A DNA stretch of 64,000 bases, from positions 38,533-102,532 of the forward strand of contig JADFZW010000021.1 in assembly GCA_015232355.1 (NCBI GenBank), read 5' to 3'. Each line of letters opens with the position of its first letter. Position 1 is the stretch's first letter. This stretch comes from Oligoflexia bacterium (GTDB lineage Bacteria; Bdellovibrionota; Bacteriovoracia; Bacteriovoracales; Bacteriovoracaceae). Below are positions 51,815-60,242 of the stretch, piece after piece. A program made the position numbers and the translations under genes. Below the pieces are notes generated by a model. It saw only the letters and a list, made by a program, of their open reading frames with translations, was not told the DNA's origin and did no database searches.

Positions 51815-52765
51815 ATGAAAAATATTTTATTAATTTTTTTAACTATAGTTGTAGGTACAAGTACACTATTTTTGACTACAAAAGTATTGGCCTATCAATT
51901 AGTTCCGATGTTGGGAATTTCAGAGGATAAGAAGAGTTTTTTTACAAACATGGGGGAAGAAAAAAATATAGTTGAGGGAATGGAAGGAACATTTACTTCA
52001 GATAATATTAGTGTAATTGCTAAAGCAGTATCGGTATCTAATAAAATATCAATTTGGAAAATAATTGAAAGATCTGCTATTGTTCCCTTTCAAAAAGATC
52101 AAGTAGTAACTTTTAATTATGCTACTGAAAAAATTTGGATGTTTGATCCAAATAATTATTTAACTTATAAAAAATTTCAACAAGAAGAAGAGATTCGTAA
52201 AGAGAGATTGGCATTACTAAAGACCAGAGAAGGTTATAAACATATCATATCTGTTAAGCGCTCAATGTTTAATGGTGAAACTATATCTATATCACAAACT
52301 GATTCTTCCACTATTACGTCTAGAAATGGTGATATTTTTGAGATTATGTATGCTTATAATATAGGTATTGGATTTCAATTTGGACTTGGTTATAGAATTG
52401 AAAAAGAAAATCTATATGCCACAGAAGTTAATTCTATTTCTAATCGTGCGTATATATATTTTGATTTTTCATATCACTTTGTTCCCTATAAGGAACTTCC
52501 ACATATATATCTCTTCTTGGGATCTAGTTTAGGCACGGGAACATCCAAGACAGTAATGCCAGATGATGATATCAGTGGAAAGTCTATGCTTTTTCCAACA
52601 ATTTATGGAGGATTAGAGTACTTTTTTTATAGAGGGCATGCTCTTTGTTTAGAGGGTGGAGTTGAAACGATAAACACTCAAGAGAGTTTTAAAAATGGAA
52701 CTCGCCAGGATACATCAGAGGTTAATTACAAAATAGGACTTGGATATAGTATTATGTTTAAATAG
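51815..52765 (+). CDS. Probable outer-membrane beta-barrel protein of unknown function
   Basis: This 316-residue protein has a signal peptide (about 1-26, ending VLAYQ). The first half is mixed and includes a charged helix (KKFQQEEEIRKERLALL, about 127-144). From about 185 on, alternating aromatic/hydrophobic strands (IMYAYNIGIGFQFGLGYRIE, YIYFDFSYHF, PTIYGGLEYFF, YKIGLGYSIMFK) indicate an eight-stranded-type barrel ending in Phe-Lys. No family was recognised. The ribosome site is weak (TAGG). It is divergent from the giant lipoprotein gene and convergent with the next gene. Confidence 0.7.
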   Translation: MKNILLIFLTIVVGTSTLFLTTKVLAYQLVPMLGISEDKKSFFTNMGEEKNIVEGMEGTFTSDNISVIAKAVSVSNKISIWKIIERSAIVPFQKDQVVTFNYATEKIWMFDPNNYLTYKKFQQEEEIRKERLALLKTREGYKHIISVKRSMFNGETISISQTDSSTITSRNGDIFEIMYAYNIGIGFQFGLGYRIEKENLYATEVNSISNRAYIYFDFSYHFVPYKELPHIYLFLGSSLGTGTSKTVMPDDDISGKSMLFPTIYGGLEYFFYRGHALCLEGGVETINTQESFKNGTRQDTSEVNYKIGLGYSIMFK

Positions 52766-52788
52766 GATTACATCACCAAAGGATTACA

Positions 52789-53496
52789 CTACATACCACT
52801 CACAACATAGTTGTATATACCGTTGAATTTTTGTTCATTTTTTAAAAGATCGTCGTATGTTCCTTTGGTTTCTAAGTGTTTTTTAAATTGATCTTTTGAG
52901 GGAGTTACTTTAAGTTTTTGTATTTCTTTTAGTTCTTGCATTTCTTCAAGCAGCTTTACGGCCAATTTACTATCAATAACTTCATATGATTCCAGCACCC
53001 CTGTAATGTTGTTCATTTGAGTAATATGCTGAATAAGTTTACTTATTCGCCCATTAAAGCAAGGATCACTATTAAAAGCATCCCTAAAGTAGGTTTTAAG
53101 TCTCTTGTTTTTTTTTGCGTCTTTATATGAATTAACAAGAGTGTCTACCTTTTCCATTATTTCTTTCAATCGGTCGTTTTCATTCTTTCTTACACTAAAT
53201 CCTTCCTCAGGCGTTAAATTAGTTGTTTTTAAAATGTAAGCATTTCGTTTTTTAGCATCAGAGATTTTGGCAATAAAGTGTCTTTTTTTATAGAGCTTCT
53301 CTATTCCTTCGATGGTGGATTTTGCATAAGTTGCTGCATCTTTAGATCGACTTAAGTCAGATTTCATCTCTCTAAAAATTTGCAGATATTTCTTTTCATT
53401 TATTCTATCTTCTAATATTAGATCATCGCTTGCAAATACTAATAAATTTGAAAAGAAAAGTATAAATAAAATAATATTAAGTTGTAATTGTTTCAT
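52789..53496 (-). CDS. Secreted helical protein of unknown function
   Basis: The start at ATG 53496 (MKQLQLNIILFILFF) has GGAG 5 nt upstream; a frame-extending ATG at 53523 would bury the signal peptide. The signal peptide covers about 1-22 and is cut near VFASDD. The remaining 210 residues are Lys/Glu/Leu-rich and predicted helical throughout, with a single Cys near 150. No domain was recognised. It is the last of a minus-strand group, 54 nt after a small lipoprotein gene, with a 10-bp triplicated repeat in the gap. Confidence 0.65.
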   Translation of the reverse strand: MKQLQLNIILFILFFSNLLVFASDDLILEDRINEKKYLQIFREMKSDLSRSKDAATYAKSTIEGIEKLYKKRHFIAKISDAKKRNAYILKTTNLTPEEGFSVRKNENDRLKEIMEKVDTLVNSYKDAKKNKRLKTYFRDAFNSDPCFNGRISKLIQHITQMNNITGVLESYEVIDSKLAVKLLEEMQELKEIQKLKVTPSKDQFKKHLETKGTYDDLLKNEQKFNGIYNYVVSGM

Positions 53497-53530
53497 AAAA
53501 ACTCCATTATGTTCTTTGAACAAATCCTAA

Positions 53531-53560
53531 TCAAACATTATCAAACATTATCAAACATTG
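53531..53560. repeat. 10-bp unit in three tandem copies at a gene end
   Basis: tcaaacatta is repeated three times (last base differs), covering the gap between two minus-strand genes and the stop codon of the lipoprotein gene ending at 53551. Confidence 0.9.
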
Positions 53561-54024
53561 TTTTCTATATTTATAACCCAAGTTTGCGACTCAATTTCGA
53601 TACCGTAGCTATCTCCTAATTTAACTGTAACAGTATGTAATCCAATTCGAGAATTGGTGTCTGAACCGAAGAGAGTGTAATCAACTTTTAAAGATGTTTT
53701 GTTATCATTGCTGGATATAGCAACTCCATCGATTGACCAATAAATTGTATATCCTTGAGCTTGAGGATCTGCTACGGTAATTGAGTGGGTGATGGTCGAA
53801 GGAACAGTTTCTGCTAAATTTAAACTGTAGTAGTAATTGGCAGTGCTACTATATGTTTTGGCCATAGTGGGATTAGTTGCAGGAAATATGTTACTAATAG
53901 ATAGTGATTTATATTTTCCTGGAGTATAAATCATTTCCGGATGGTGCACATTTTGAACACAAGATGAGAGAGTTAGAATTGATAATATTAGTGGGATTAT
54001 TCTTATTTTTATTATTATGCTCAT
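53551..54024 (-). CDS. Small lipoprotein with Ig/PKD-like domain
   Basis: The product is 157 residues. A lipoprotein signal ends in LTLSSC (Cys about 22). The mature part is beta-rich, with a central segment GYTIYWSIDGVAISSNDNKT followed by GLHTVTVKLGD. This is the pattern of PKD or Ig-like domains (W-x-(L/I)DG, then the GxHTVTV strand). It is likely a periplasmic or surface module; the partner is unknown. It lies 30 nt after yggS. Confidence 0.7.
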   Translation of the reverse strand: MSIIIKIRIIPLILSILTLSSCVQNVHHPEMIYTPGKYKSLSISNIFPATNPTMAKTYSSTANYYYSLNLAETVPSTITHSITVADPQAQGYTIYWSIDGVAISSNDNKTSLKVDYTLFGSDTNSRIGLHTVTVKLGDSYGIEIESQTWVINIENNV

Positions 54025-54054
54025 GTGAGCTTATCGGAATAATAAAAAAAAAAT

Positions 54055-54798
54055 TTACCTTTCACCAAAAAGATAACTTCCAATTCTTACAAAATTAGTC
54101 TGGTATTTGAGTGCTAATTGGTAATCCTGACTCATTCCCATAGAAAGTTTCAAATTTAAGCTCGGTGTTTGCAAATCATTTTCAAGGCGATGTTTATAAT
54201 CTAGAAGTAAGTTGAATGATTTTTGGGTATCTAAATCAAAATTATCAGTTCTTATCGGTCCCATAGTCATTAGTCCAATCCATTTTAATGCCGATGTTGA
54301 TTCCGATTCCGATGCAGCTGCCGATGCAGCTAATTTGGAAGCACTTAAAAGTTGGGAGTAATCTGTAAATCCAGATTTTTCATTTTCAAAAGAGGTATTA
54401 ACTTGCAAAAAATATAACAACTCATTTTTGCTAAAGATGTTTCTAAAATCGATTAATTTATTCAACAATTGAAGTGAATCAATGGAGTGAATATATTTTA
54501 AGTAAGGTATTTGCAGAAGAGTTTTTAATTTATTTGATTGAATATGTCCAATAAAGTGCCAATTGATATCAGTGATACCTCGATCAATTAAGTAATTTGA
54601 TTTTTGTTGTAATTCTTGAACTCTGCTTTCGCCAAAATCTCTAACCCCAAGTTCATATGCCGCCAAGATATATTCAGTTGGGAATGTTTTTGAGACAGCT
54701 ATTAATCTGACATCACCATAACCATAACCATCGCTACTACTAAGACTAAGAGTATTGTTTATCTCTTGTAGTCTCTTCCTAATGTTTTCTTTGATCAT
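54055..54798 (-). CDS. YggS/PLPBP-family pyridoxal-phosphate homeostasis protein
   Basis: This single-domain PLP-binding barrel protein is involved in vitamin B6 and amino-acid homeostasis. The PLP lysine is in LIAVSKTFP near residue 35. Other family segments are DFGESRVQEL, WHFIGHIQSNK, GLMTMGP, LSMGMSQDY and the C-terminal VRIGSYLFGER. The length of 247 is slightly long because of an Ala/Ser/Glu insert (AASAAASESESTS) before GLMTMGP, again repeat-encoded. It overlaps the upstream Lys-rich protein gene by 4 nt. Confidence 0.93.
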   Translation of the reverse strand: MIKENIRKRLQEINNTLSLSSSDGYGYGDVRLIAVSKTFPTEYILAAYELGVRDFGESRVQELQQKSNYLIDRGITDINWHFIGHIQSNKLKTLLQIPYLKYIHSIDSLQLLNKLIDFRNIFSKNELLYFLQVNTSFENEKSGFTDYSQLLSASKLAASAAASESESTSALKWIGLMTMGPIRTDNFDLDTQKSFNLLLDYKHRLENDLQTPSLNLKLSMGMSQDYQLALKYQTNFVRIGSYLFGER

Positions 54799-55271
54799 GA
54801 TCTGTGCTCAGTATCTGGTTCGAACTCTGTATCTTCTTGTTCTTCAACATCTGTTTTATCTGCTTTATCTGCTTTAGCTGCTTTAGCATCCTTTTTTTTC
54901 AAAGTTATCTTAGACACAATCTCAATATCATAATTATCAATGATTTTTTGAAGTTCTTTTTGAACATCAATTTTTTGTAACTGCTCTTTAACCTTTTTGG
55001 AGACAGAGTTTACAATTTCATCCTTAGTATGTTTTAAAATACCTTGAGAGATATCTTTTATCAGTTCTTTGGAAGTTACTAGATCTGAGATTACATCTTT
55101 TACACTTCCTTCTTTTTTAACAGCAGCATCAAAACCAGAGGAGACGATTTTTTTCAAAACATCAGTTACGGCATTTCCAACAATACCAGCAGCACCAGTA
55201 GAAGAGGAATTTTTATCATTCATATTTTTATCTTTATCTTTATCCTTCTTCTTGTTTTTTTCTTCATTCAT
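54795..55271 (-). CDS. Lys-rich amphipathic helical protein of unknown function
   Basis: The product is 158 residues from ATG 55271, with AGGTGA about 11 nt upstream; a GTG one codon earlier is also in frame. There is no signal peptide. A Lys/Asp repeat leader (KDKDKDKNMNDKN) precedes a Gly/Ala/Val-rich helical stretch (GAAGIVGNAVTDVLKKIVSS). Long amphipathic helices follow (about 60-125), then an acidic tail with Lys-Ala-Asp repeats. The middle part resembles membrane-surface or granule-associated helical proteins only in composition. It is coupled to yggS by an ATGA overlap and lies downstream of the PilZ gene. Confidence 0.6.
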   Translation of the reverse strand: MNEEKNKKKDKDKDKNMNDKNSSSTGAAGIVGNAVTDVLKKIVSSGFDAAVKKEGSVKDVISDLVTSKELIKDISQGILKHTKDEIVNSVSKKVKEQLQKIDVQKELQKIIDNYDIEIVSKITLKKKDAKAAKADKADKTDVEEQEDTEFEPDTEHRS

Positions 55272-55299
55272 CACGGATCATTCACCTATCATCTGCAAA

Positions 55300-56037
55300 T
55301 TAAATTTTTAATTTCAATTCAAGAAATTGAATAACATTTCGAGGCAAATGCTTCTCCTCTAAATGACTAATAATATCTGAGAATAGATTGAGTTTACTTA
55401 TATCAAGTTCATGATCAATTTCAAAGGTAAATTCACCATCAACGCTTAAAGGTGTTTCAATATCTTTTCTGCCTAATGCGCGGCCTGATTTTAAACCAAT
55501 GCCATCCTCCCATTCAACAAAATTTTCTAACATCAATATTTGAAATTTTGAAAACTCGCCATCTTTATGTTGCCAGATAAATATTTCTAAGAGACCGTCT
55601 GCTCTAAGCCAATATTTTAATGAACTTGGTAATTCAATTGAAAAATCATGTTGGGAATTGTGAATTGATTTTATACCCATAACAATATTTTTAATTGATA
55701 AAAAATCTCTGATACTGCTAATTAATGCTTTTTCTCTGTTAAATGCTAATCCTATTCGATCACTGCTAACCCATTTTACAACACCCTTAATTGTAAGCTC
55801 CATACCAAGCCAATGAATATTGCCTTTAAGAACATCCTTTTCCTTATAATTATGTTCTCCATTTTTTAATGCCAATTGCATACCAGTGAATGAGATATCT
55901 TTTACTTCAAAGATCTTACTCTCATTAATATCTTGTTTATCACTTCGAAAAGTCAGAAAGCAGTATGGAAATCGTGGAAATACTCTCTTTTCTTGCCGCG
56001 CAAACTCACTCTTGATTAGATTTAGATGTCTGTCCAT
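55300..56037 (-). CDS. PilZ-domain protein, predicted cyclic-di-GMP effector
   Basis: The N-terminal half is a PilZ domain: the RxxxR element (RVFPR, in EKRVFPRFPY) and the second motif DISFTGMQL (D/NxSxxG) are both present. These are the residues that bind cyclic di-GMP. The strand VVKWVSSDRIGLAFNR closes the domain. The C-terminal half (about 120-245) is unassigned. I prefer ATG 56037, 11 nt after AAGGA; a TTG at 56073 would add 12 residues with the ribosome site touching the start codon. It leads the minus-strand group that includes yggS. What it controls is unknown. Confidence 0.82.
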   Translation of the reverse strand: MDRHLNLIKSEFARQEKRVFPRFPYCFLTFRSDKQDINESKIFEVKDISFTGMQLALKNGEHNYKEKDVLKGNIHWLGMELTIKGVVKWVSSDRIGLAFNREKALISSIRDFLSIKNIVMGIKSIHNSQHDFSIELPSSLKYWLRADGLLEIFIWQHKDGEFSKFQILMLENFVEWEDGIGLKSGRALGRKDIETPLSVDGEFTFEIDHELDISKLNLFSDIISHLEEKHLPRNVIQFLELKLKI

Positions 56038-56199
56038 ACAATTTTTAATCCTTGTGTAACAATCCTTGTACAATTCCTCTATATTAATAGTATATTATGG
56101 GTTAAAAAATTAGCAACATTCAAACTTTTTAATTTGATTTTTATTAAAGCATTAAACTAGTAAAGTAATAATAAAGTAAGTAATTGAGTAATAGAAAAA

Positions 56200-56835
56200 A
56201 TGTCACAAAATACTGATTTTGATTCTGAAATAGATAATCTTCCTAATCGGCTTACCCTGTTTAGAATTCTTTTAGTCCCTATTATTATTTGTTCACTATC
56301 AGCTGGACTTTTTCAACATAATGCTTTTGTCAGAGAGTACTGGACCATTCTAGAGTGGATTGCCGGGATAACCTTTACAATAGCTGCGATTACAGATTTT
56401 ATCGATGGATATATTGCTCGCAAGAGAAATATAGTTACAGTCTTTGGATCATTTTTAGATCCAATCGCTGATAAATTTTTAACAGTATCTGCTCTTATCA
56501 TGTTACAAGCGTTGGGTAGAGTGCATGCTATAATTGTAATTATCTTAGTTTTACGAGAGATCTACATAACTTCACTACGACTTTTGGCCACAACAGAGGG
56601 ACTTTCAGTACCAGTTAATTCATTTGGCAAATGGAAAACGGTAACTCAAATGATTGGTATTCCTCTTATGATGATTAGTACTGATCACTGGGGAATTCCT
56701 TTTTTAACTTCAGGTAAAATGTTTATTTATCTGGCATCAATTCTTTCTCTTTATTCAAGTGTTGTTTATTCTGTTGGTTTGCTAAAAAAAATGAAGTTGA
56801 AAAGAATTCAAAAGAGAGAGATGAAAACTTCCTAG
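56200..56835 (+). CDS. pgsA: CDP-diacylglycerol-glycerol-3-phosphate 3-phosphatidyltransferase
   Basis: PgsA makes phosphatidylglycerophosphate at the inner membrane, the precursor of phosphatidylglycerol and cardiolipin. The CDP-alcohol phosphotransferase signature D-x2-DG-x2-AR-x8-G-x3-D-x3-D is complete: it starts TDFIDGYIARKRN and ends FGSFLDPIADK, with all four aspartates. About six transmembrane helices are visible over 211 residues. The N-terminal LPNRLTLFRILLVP is typical of PgsA. The ribosome site is weak. It stands alone on the plus strand, divergent from the PilZ gene. Confidence 0.92.
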   Translation: MSQNTDFDSEIDNLPNRLTLFRILLVPIIICSLSAGLFQHNAFVREYWTILEWIAGITFTIAAITDFIDGYIARKRNIVTVFGSFLDPIADKFLTVSALIMLQALGRVHAIIVIILVLREIYITSLRLLATTEGLSVPVNSFGKWKTVTQMIGIPLMMISTDHWGIPFLTSGKMFIYLASILSLYSSVVYSVGLLKKMKLKRIQKREMKTS

Positions 56836-56869
56836 AATATATTATTGAATAGATTATTGGATAGATTAC

Positions 56870-58267
56870 TTATTTTATTTGAATACTATTCAAAACCACA
56901 AATGAGTTATTTAACCGATTATTTGTAATCCACTTTTGAGATAAACAAACATATCCACCACTGCCAAATCCTTCACCCCAACTATTGGCCGTGAGAAAGC
57001 AGTATTTATCTTGAATATCATCTTTGCGTTTATCCTCTGGGAGTTGCATATAACCAATCAAGAGCATAGCATGTCCTTTCGCATGTTGATCCATCTTCGG
57101 TGCTGTTGTTGTAGGATCATTTTTTTTATTTTTTACACTTAAAACTAATCCATCATTACTGTAAAAATCCTCTGTCAAACGAAGTCCAACCATTACTGGT
57201 TTATCTTCATTTATTGAAGAGACAACATCTTCCAAATTATCAACTAATTTGTAATCTACTACTCCCACGATTCCTTTCTTGCAACCATCTTGAAGTGGAG
57301 TTTGTGTTTCATTTCCTTGCAAAGGATTCGTTACATATGGGCAAGAGCTTTCTAATGGAATATCATAGCTACCTTGTTCTTTGCTGAAATCAAATCCTGG
57401 CGTAACCCATGAACCTTTTAATGTACATGGAGATTCCTGGCAATCTTTTCTACTGGCCCAATAAAAATATTGTTCAGAAAGATCATACTTGTATCCACGT
57501 TGATAGGCGAGTATCTCCATCGCTCTTACGGCCATGAAAGCGCTACAAGTAGATCTGTTCCCTTGATCTCTTACAGGTATTGCAAGAGCGCCGGTGACTA
57601 CATAATATTTTTCTTTTGGTTTTTCTTTTTGCTGTTCTTTTGCTTGTTCTTTTGGTTTAGAGATAACTTTTAAATCTTTTTTTAAATCAAATTGTTTGAA
57701 GTCCACGGAGTTATTTTTATAAGTATCAATTCTTTTTAAAAATTTATTACGTTCTTCCGCCCATCGTTCATATGTTTGAGCAACATCTTCTTTCCATTTG
57801 TTTAAATCGTTATTCACTTTTTGGTGCATTTTTTGAGAGAATGATTTGTAATCATTTTCTGAATCAGTGTTTGTTTGTTGTTGTTCTTCGTCTCCATCCA
57901 TATTGATTCTTTTTTGTTTCAAGTATCGTTCTTTTAAGAGTTGTCTGTTTTTTTCCAAAGCATCACTTACGTATTTTTCACCTTGTCCTTGAGGAATTGC
58001 TGTTGCTTTTGATGTTGATGTTGATGTGGCCGTTTTAGTGGTGTTATCATTGATTGTCGATTGATTTAATTGATTTGGTTGCTTTGGTTGCTTTGTTTGA
58101 TCTGGTTGATCTGGATATTTACCGTACAACTTGTACCAGATAGTATCAAATATAATTTTTTCATTATCAATACGCTCTTTAGCGAAGACCAATGAAAAAT
58201 TCATTATAATTATAAAAGTCAGAGAGCATACAAACAAAAGATTACTTTTCTTGAAAAAAAACCTCAT
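56870..58267 (-). CDS. Exported papain-family (C1) cysteine peptidase
   Basis: I choose ATG 58267 (MRFFFKKSNLLF) because AAAGGA lies 7 nt upstream; an ATG at 58297 is in frame but adds ten residues before the signal. The signal peptide runs to about residue 30. A long charged, Gln/Lys-rich pro-region (about 40-225, with repeats such as QTKQPKQPNQ) precedes the peptidase domain. The catalytic triad is visible: Gln and Cys in IPVRDQGNRSTCSAFMAVRA, His in KGHAMLLIGY and Asn in TANSWGEGFGSGG. Several extra cysteines (CQESPCT, SSCPYV) suggest disulfides. It could be a prey- or host-directed or cell-wall-associated protease; the substrate is unknown. Its start overlaps a small upstream ORF. Confidence 0.88.
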   Translation of the reverse strand: MRFFFKKSNLLFVCSLTFIIIMNFSLVFAKERIDNEKIIFDTIWYKLYGKYPDQPDQTKQPKQPNQLNQSTINDNTTKTATSTSTSKATAIPQGQGEKYVSDALEKNRQLLKERYLKQKRINMDGDEEQQQTNTDSENDYKSFSQKMHQKVNNDLNKWKEDVAQTYERWAEERNKFLKRIDTYKNNSVDFKQFDLKKDLKVISKPKEQAKEQQKEKPKEKYYVVTGALAIPVRDQGNRSTCSAFMAVRAMEILAYQRGYKYDLSEQYFYWASRKDCQESPCTLKGSWVTPGFDFSKEQGSYDIPLESSCPYVTNPLQGNETQTPLQDGCKKGIVGVVDYKLVDNLEDVVSSINEDKPVMVGLRLTEDFYSNDGLVLSVKNKKNDPTTTAPKMDQHAKGHAMLLIGYMQLPEDKRKDDIQDKYCFLTANSWGEGFGSGGYVCLSQKWITNNRLNNSFVVLNSIQIK

Positions 58268-58472
58268 GTTCTTGTCCTTTACTAGAGATGGTAGCATCCA
58301 AGAGAATTGGAGTTTGAAAATCTCCTCTTACTCTTTGAAACGAATTGCTAGCTTCTTCATTTGAAATATCGATGATTCTATTTTTTTCATCTGTCAGTAC
58401 AGTTAAATCAGATAAAAGATTTCTTTCTTTAGGTATTCTTGTGGGATAACTTCTTACACTCTTCATTTTCAT
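58242..58472 (-). CDS. Small protein of unknown function upstream of the C1 peptidase
   Basis: This 76-residue frame has a natural-looking composition (LLSDLTVLTDEKNRIIDISN, then QTPILLDATIS). GGAG lies 8 nt before its ATG. It overlaps the preceding small ORF by 44 nt and the C1 peptidase start by 26 nt, a chain suggesting coupled translation. It could instead be the 3' part of one gene with the preceding ORF, split by a frameshift near 58430-58470. No family recognised. Confidence 0.45.
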   Translation of the reverse strand: MKMKSVRSYPTRIPKERNLLSDLTVLTDEKNRIIDISNEEASNSFQRVRGDFQTPILLDATISSKGQEHEVFFQEK

Positions 58473-58635
58473 TTGGATCTCTCCCTTTCATCCCTTTTAG
58501 TTCCCTTACAATTTTCTTTAAATTTCCTTCTATCAAAGTATCCATGATAAAAATATTATTGTCAAATACACATGGTGTCGTCTGTTTGAACTTCTCAAGC
58601 TGCTTTATTCTGAGTACACTCACTTCAAATGACAT
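58429..58635 (-). CDS. Small protein of unknown function, first of a three-ORF chain
   Basis: This 68-residue frame begins MSFEVSVLRIKQLEKFKQTT. No convincing ribosome site is visible and its start overlaps, on the opposite strand, the first codons of the GT39-like gene. The protein-like composition up to LKKIVRELKGMKGRDPNENE becomes atypical in the last dozen residues, where the next frame takes over. This fits either two overlapping genes or one gene with a frameshift. Confidence 0.35.
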   Translation of the reverse strand: MSFEVSVLRIKQLEKFKQTTPCVFDNNIFIMDTLIEGNLKKIVRELKGMKGRDPNENEECKKLSHKNT

Positions 58636-60242
58636 ATATATTTATTTTATTTTCACTCGCATATTCATTTGCTTTACATCAGGCATTCTCTGTCTACTGT
58701 TTTGTTAAACACAAAGAGAATACTTTTGCCACAGAAGTTGGACTATTTGCTATCTCTGCTATTTTATTATTTATCTTGTATTATTACTTACATTACTCAA
58801 ACTTCTCTCTTAAAAAATGGTTTCGCTCTAATTATTTTGTAAGCACTATCTTAATTATATCTTTTATTTTACGAATGAGTTCTATCCTTTTTTTTGAAAC
58901 ATATCCTACTATGGATGCGTATCAATACTTTATGGATGGAGTAAAGATTGCTGAAAATAATTATTTTGCAGATGCCGCTAATACTCCTTATTGGCCAGTA
59001 GGGTATAAAATATTTATTGGTATTTTGTTTTACTTTTTTCCCAAAAAAATTATTGTAGTACAGTTGTCACAAGCTATCTTACATCTTATAGCAGAATACT
59101 TGATGTATAAGATTGCCTTTAAGATATCTAAAAATTATTTTGTTTCTAAAATTACACTACTTCTTTTGGCCATTTATCCAAATCATATTCTCTATACGGG
59201 ATTAATTTGGAGTGAAACACTTTTTTTTACAATTGTACTTTTGGGATTTTACCTATTATTAGTTTGTAGAGTTTGTAGAGATAAAACATCATTACTGTTT
59301 TTTAATGGTCTTATATGGGGGGCCGCTGCTCTGGTAAGACCTGTGGCCATGTTTTATCCATTTGCTTTTTTTGCTGCTTTTTTTCTCCTTCGTAGAGTGA
59401 CCGTTAAGATCTGTGTTAAGCAATTGCTAATTATTTATCTGGCATTTTTTGTAATTCTTTCTCCTTGGGTTTATAGAAATTATAAGCTTTATGATAAATT
59501 TATTTTGATTTCCACAAATGGATCTTTGGTTTTGTTTATGACTTTTGTTGTAGATAATGATGGCAATAAATTTGATGAAATGGTTAAACCGAGAGGAAAT
59601 ATTGATCAAAAAGATTTATCTAAATATGCACTAAACTATATGATGGAAAATCCTTATCGAACTTTAAAGATAATATTTAGAAGCTTTAAAAAATTATATA
59701 AGAGCGATTTTGATGGAGTTGAATCTATTATTCAAAGTAGAATTCCAAGTAATATTATGACAGGTGATATGTTAAATAAGGTAATTGCAGCTGTTAATCC
59801 AGAGATAAATCTGATTAATCTAAAAGATGTTTTTGAGAAGAGATCTGATGCTTATTATCTTAAACAAAATTTATCAGAGGCATCAAAAATTAAAATTGCT
59901 CAAACAATTCTATACTCCTTTACCTACCCTTATTGGTATAGCGAGGATTTAACATTAATTTTTGTACGTTTTATCAACTCTATTTTTTACTACTTCGTAT
60001 TATTCACGAATATTTTACTTATAATCACTACTTCACCGAAAAGATTGATATCATTTTTTAAAAAAAGACCGCTCTATCTTATAGGTCCTTTTTTTATTTT
60101 AATTAATACTGGAATATATGTTTTATCCCAAGGTGATTCAAGATATCATTATCCTCTTATGAGCTGGTTCTTTTTTGCTACAGCATTTTTTATTTGGAAG
60201 AAGTTGGTGCTAGAGTGTATTTGGAGCTGGAGCTGGCGTTGA
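58629..60242 (+). CDS. GT39/ArnT-like polytopic membrane glycosyltransferase
   Basis: The 537 residues carry about 11 predicted transmembrane helices. After two helices comes the first periplasmic loop with acidic residues (ETYPTMDAYQYF), then TPYWPVGYKIFIG. This matches the Y/W-P-x-G-YP loop of Dol-P-mannosyl and ArnT-type transferases, which use polyprenyl-phosphate sugars. The family segment SPWVYRNYKLYDKFILISTNG follows mid-protein. The last helices and the QGDSRYHYPLMSWFFF segment resemble the C-terminal RYRxP-type end. Likely role: adding a sugar to a lipid, LPS or protein at the periplasmic face. The start lacks a visible ribosome site; the end overlaps the next gene by 53 bp. Confidence 0.8.
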   Translation: MTYIFILFSLAYSFALHQAFSVYCFVKHKENTFATEVGLFAISAILLFILYYYLHYSNFSLKKWFRSNYFVSTILIISFILRMSSILFFETYPTMDAYQYFMDGVKIAENNYFADAANTPYWPVGYKIFIGILFYFFPKKIIVVQLSQAILHLIAEYLMYKIAFKISKNYFVSKITLLLLAIYPNHILYTGLIWSETLFFTIVLLGFYLLLVCRVCRDKTSLLFFNGLIWGAAALVRPVAMFYPFAFFAAFFLLRRVTVKICVKQLLIIYLAFFVILSPWVYRNYKLYDKFILISTNGSLVLFMTFVVDNDGNKFDEMVKPRGNIDQKDLSKYALNYMMENPYRTLKIIFRSFKKLYKSDFDGVESIIQSRIPSNIMTGDMLNKVIAAVNPEINLINLKDVFEKRSDAYYLKQNLSEASKIKIAQTILYSFTYPYWYSEDLTLIFVRFINSIFYYFVLFTNILLIITTSPKRLISFFKKRPLYLIGPFFILINTGIYVLSQGDSRYHYPLMSWFFFATAFFIWKKLVLECIWSWSWR

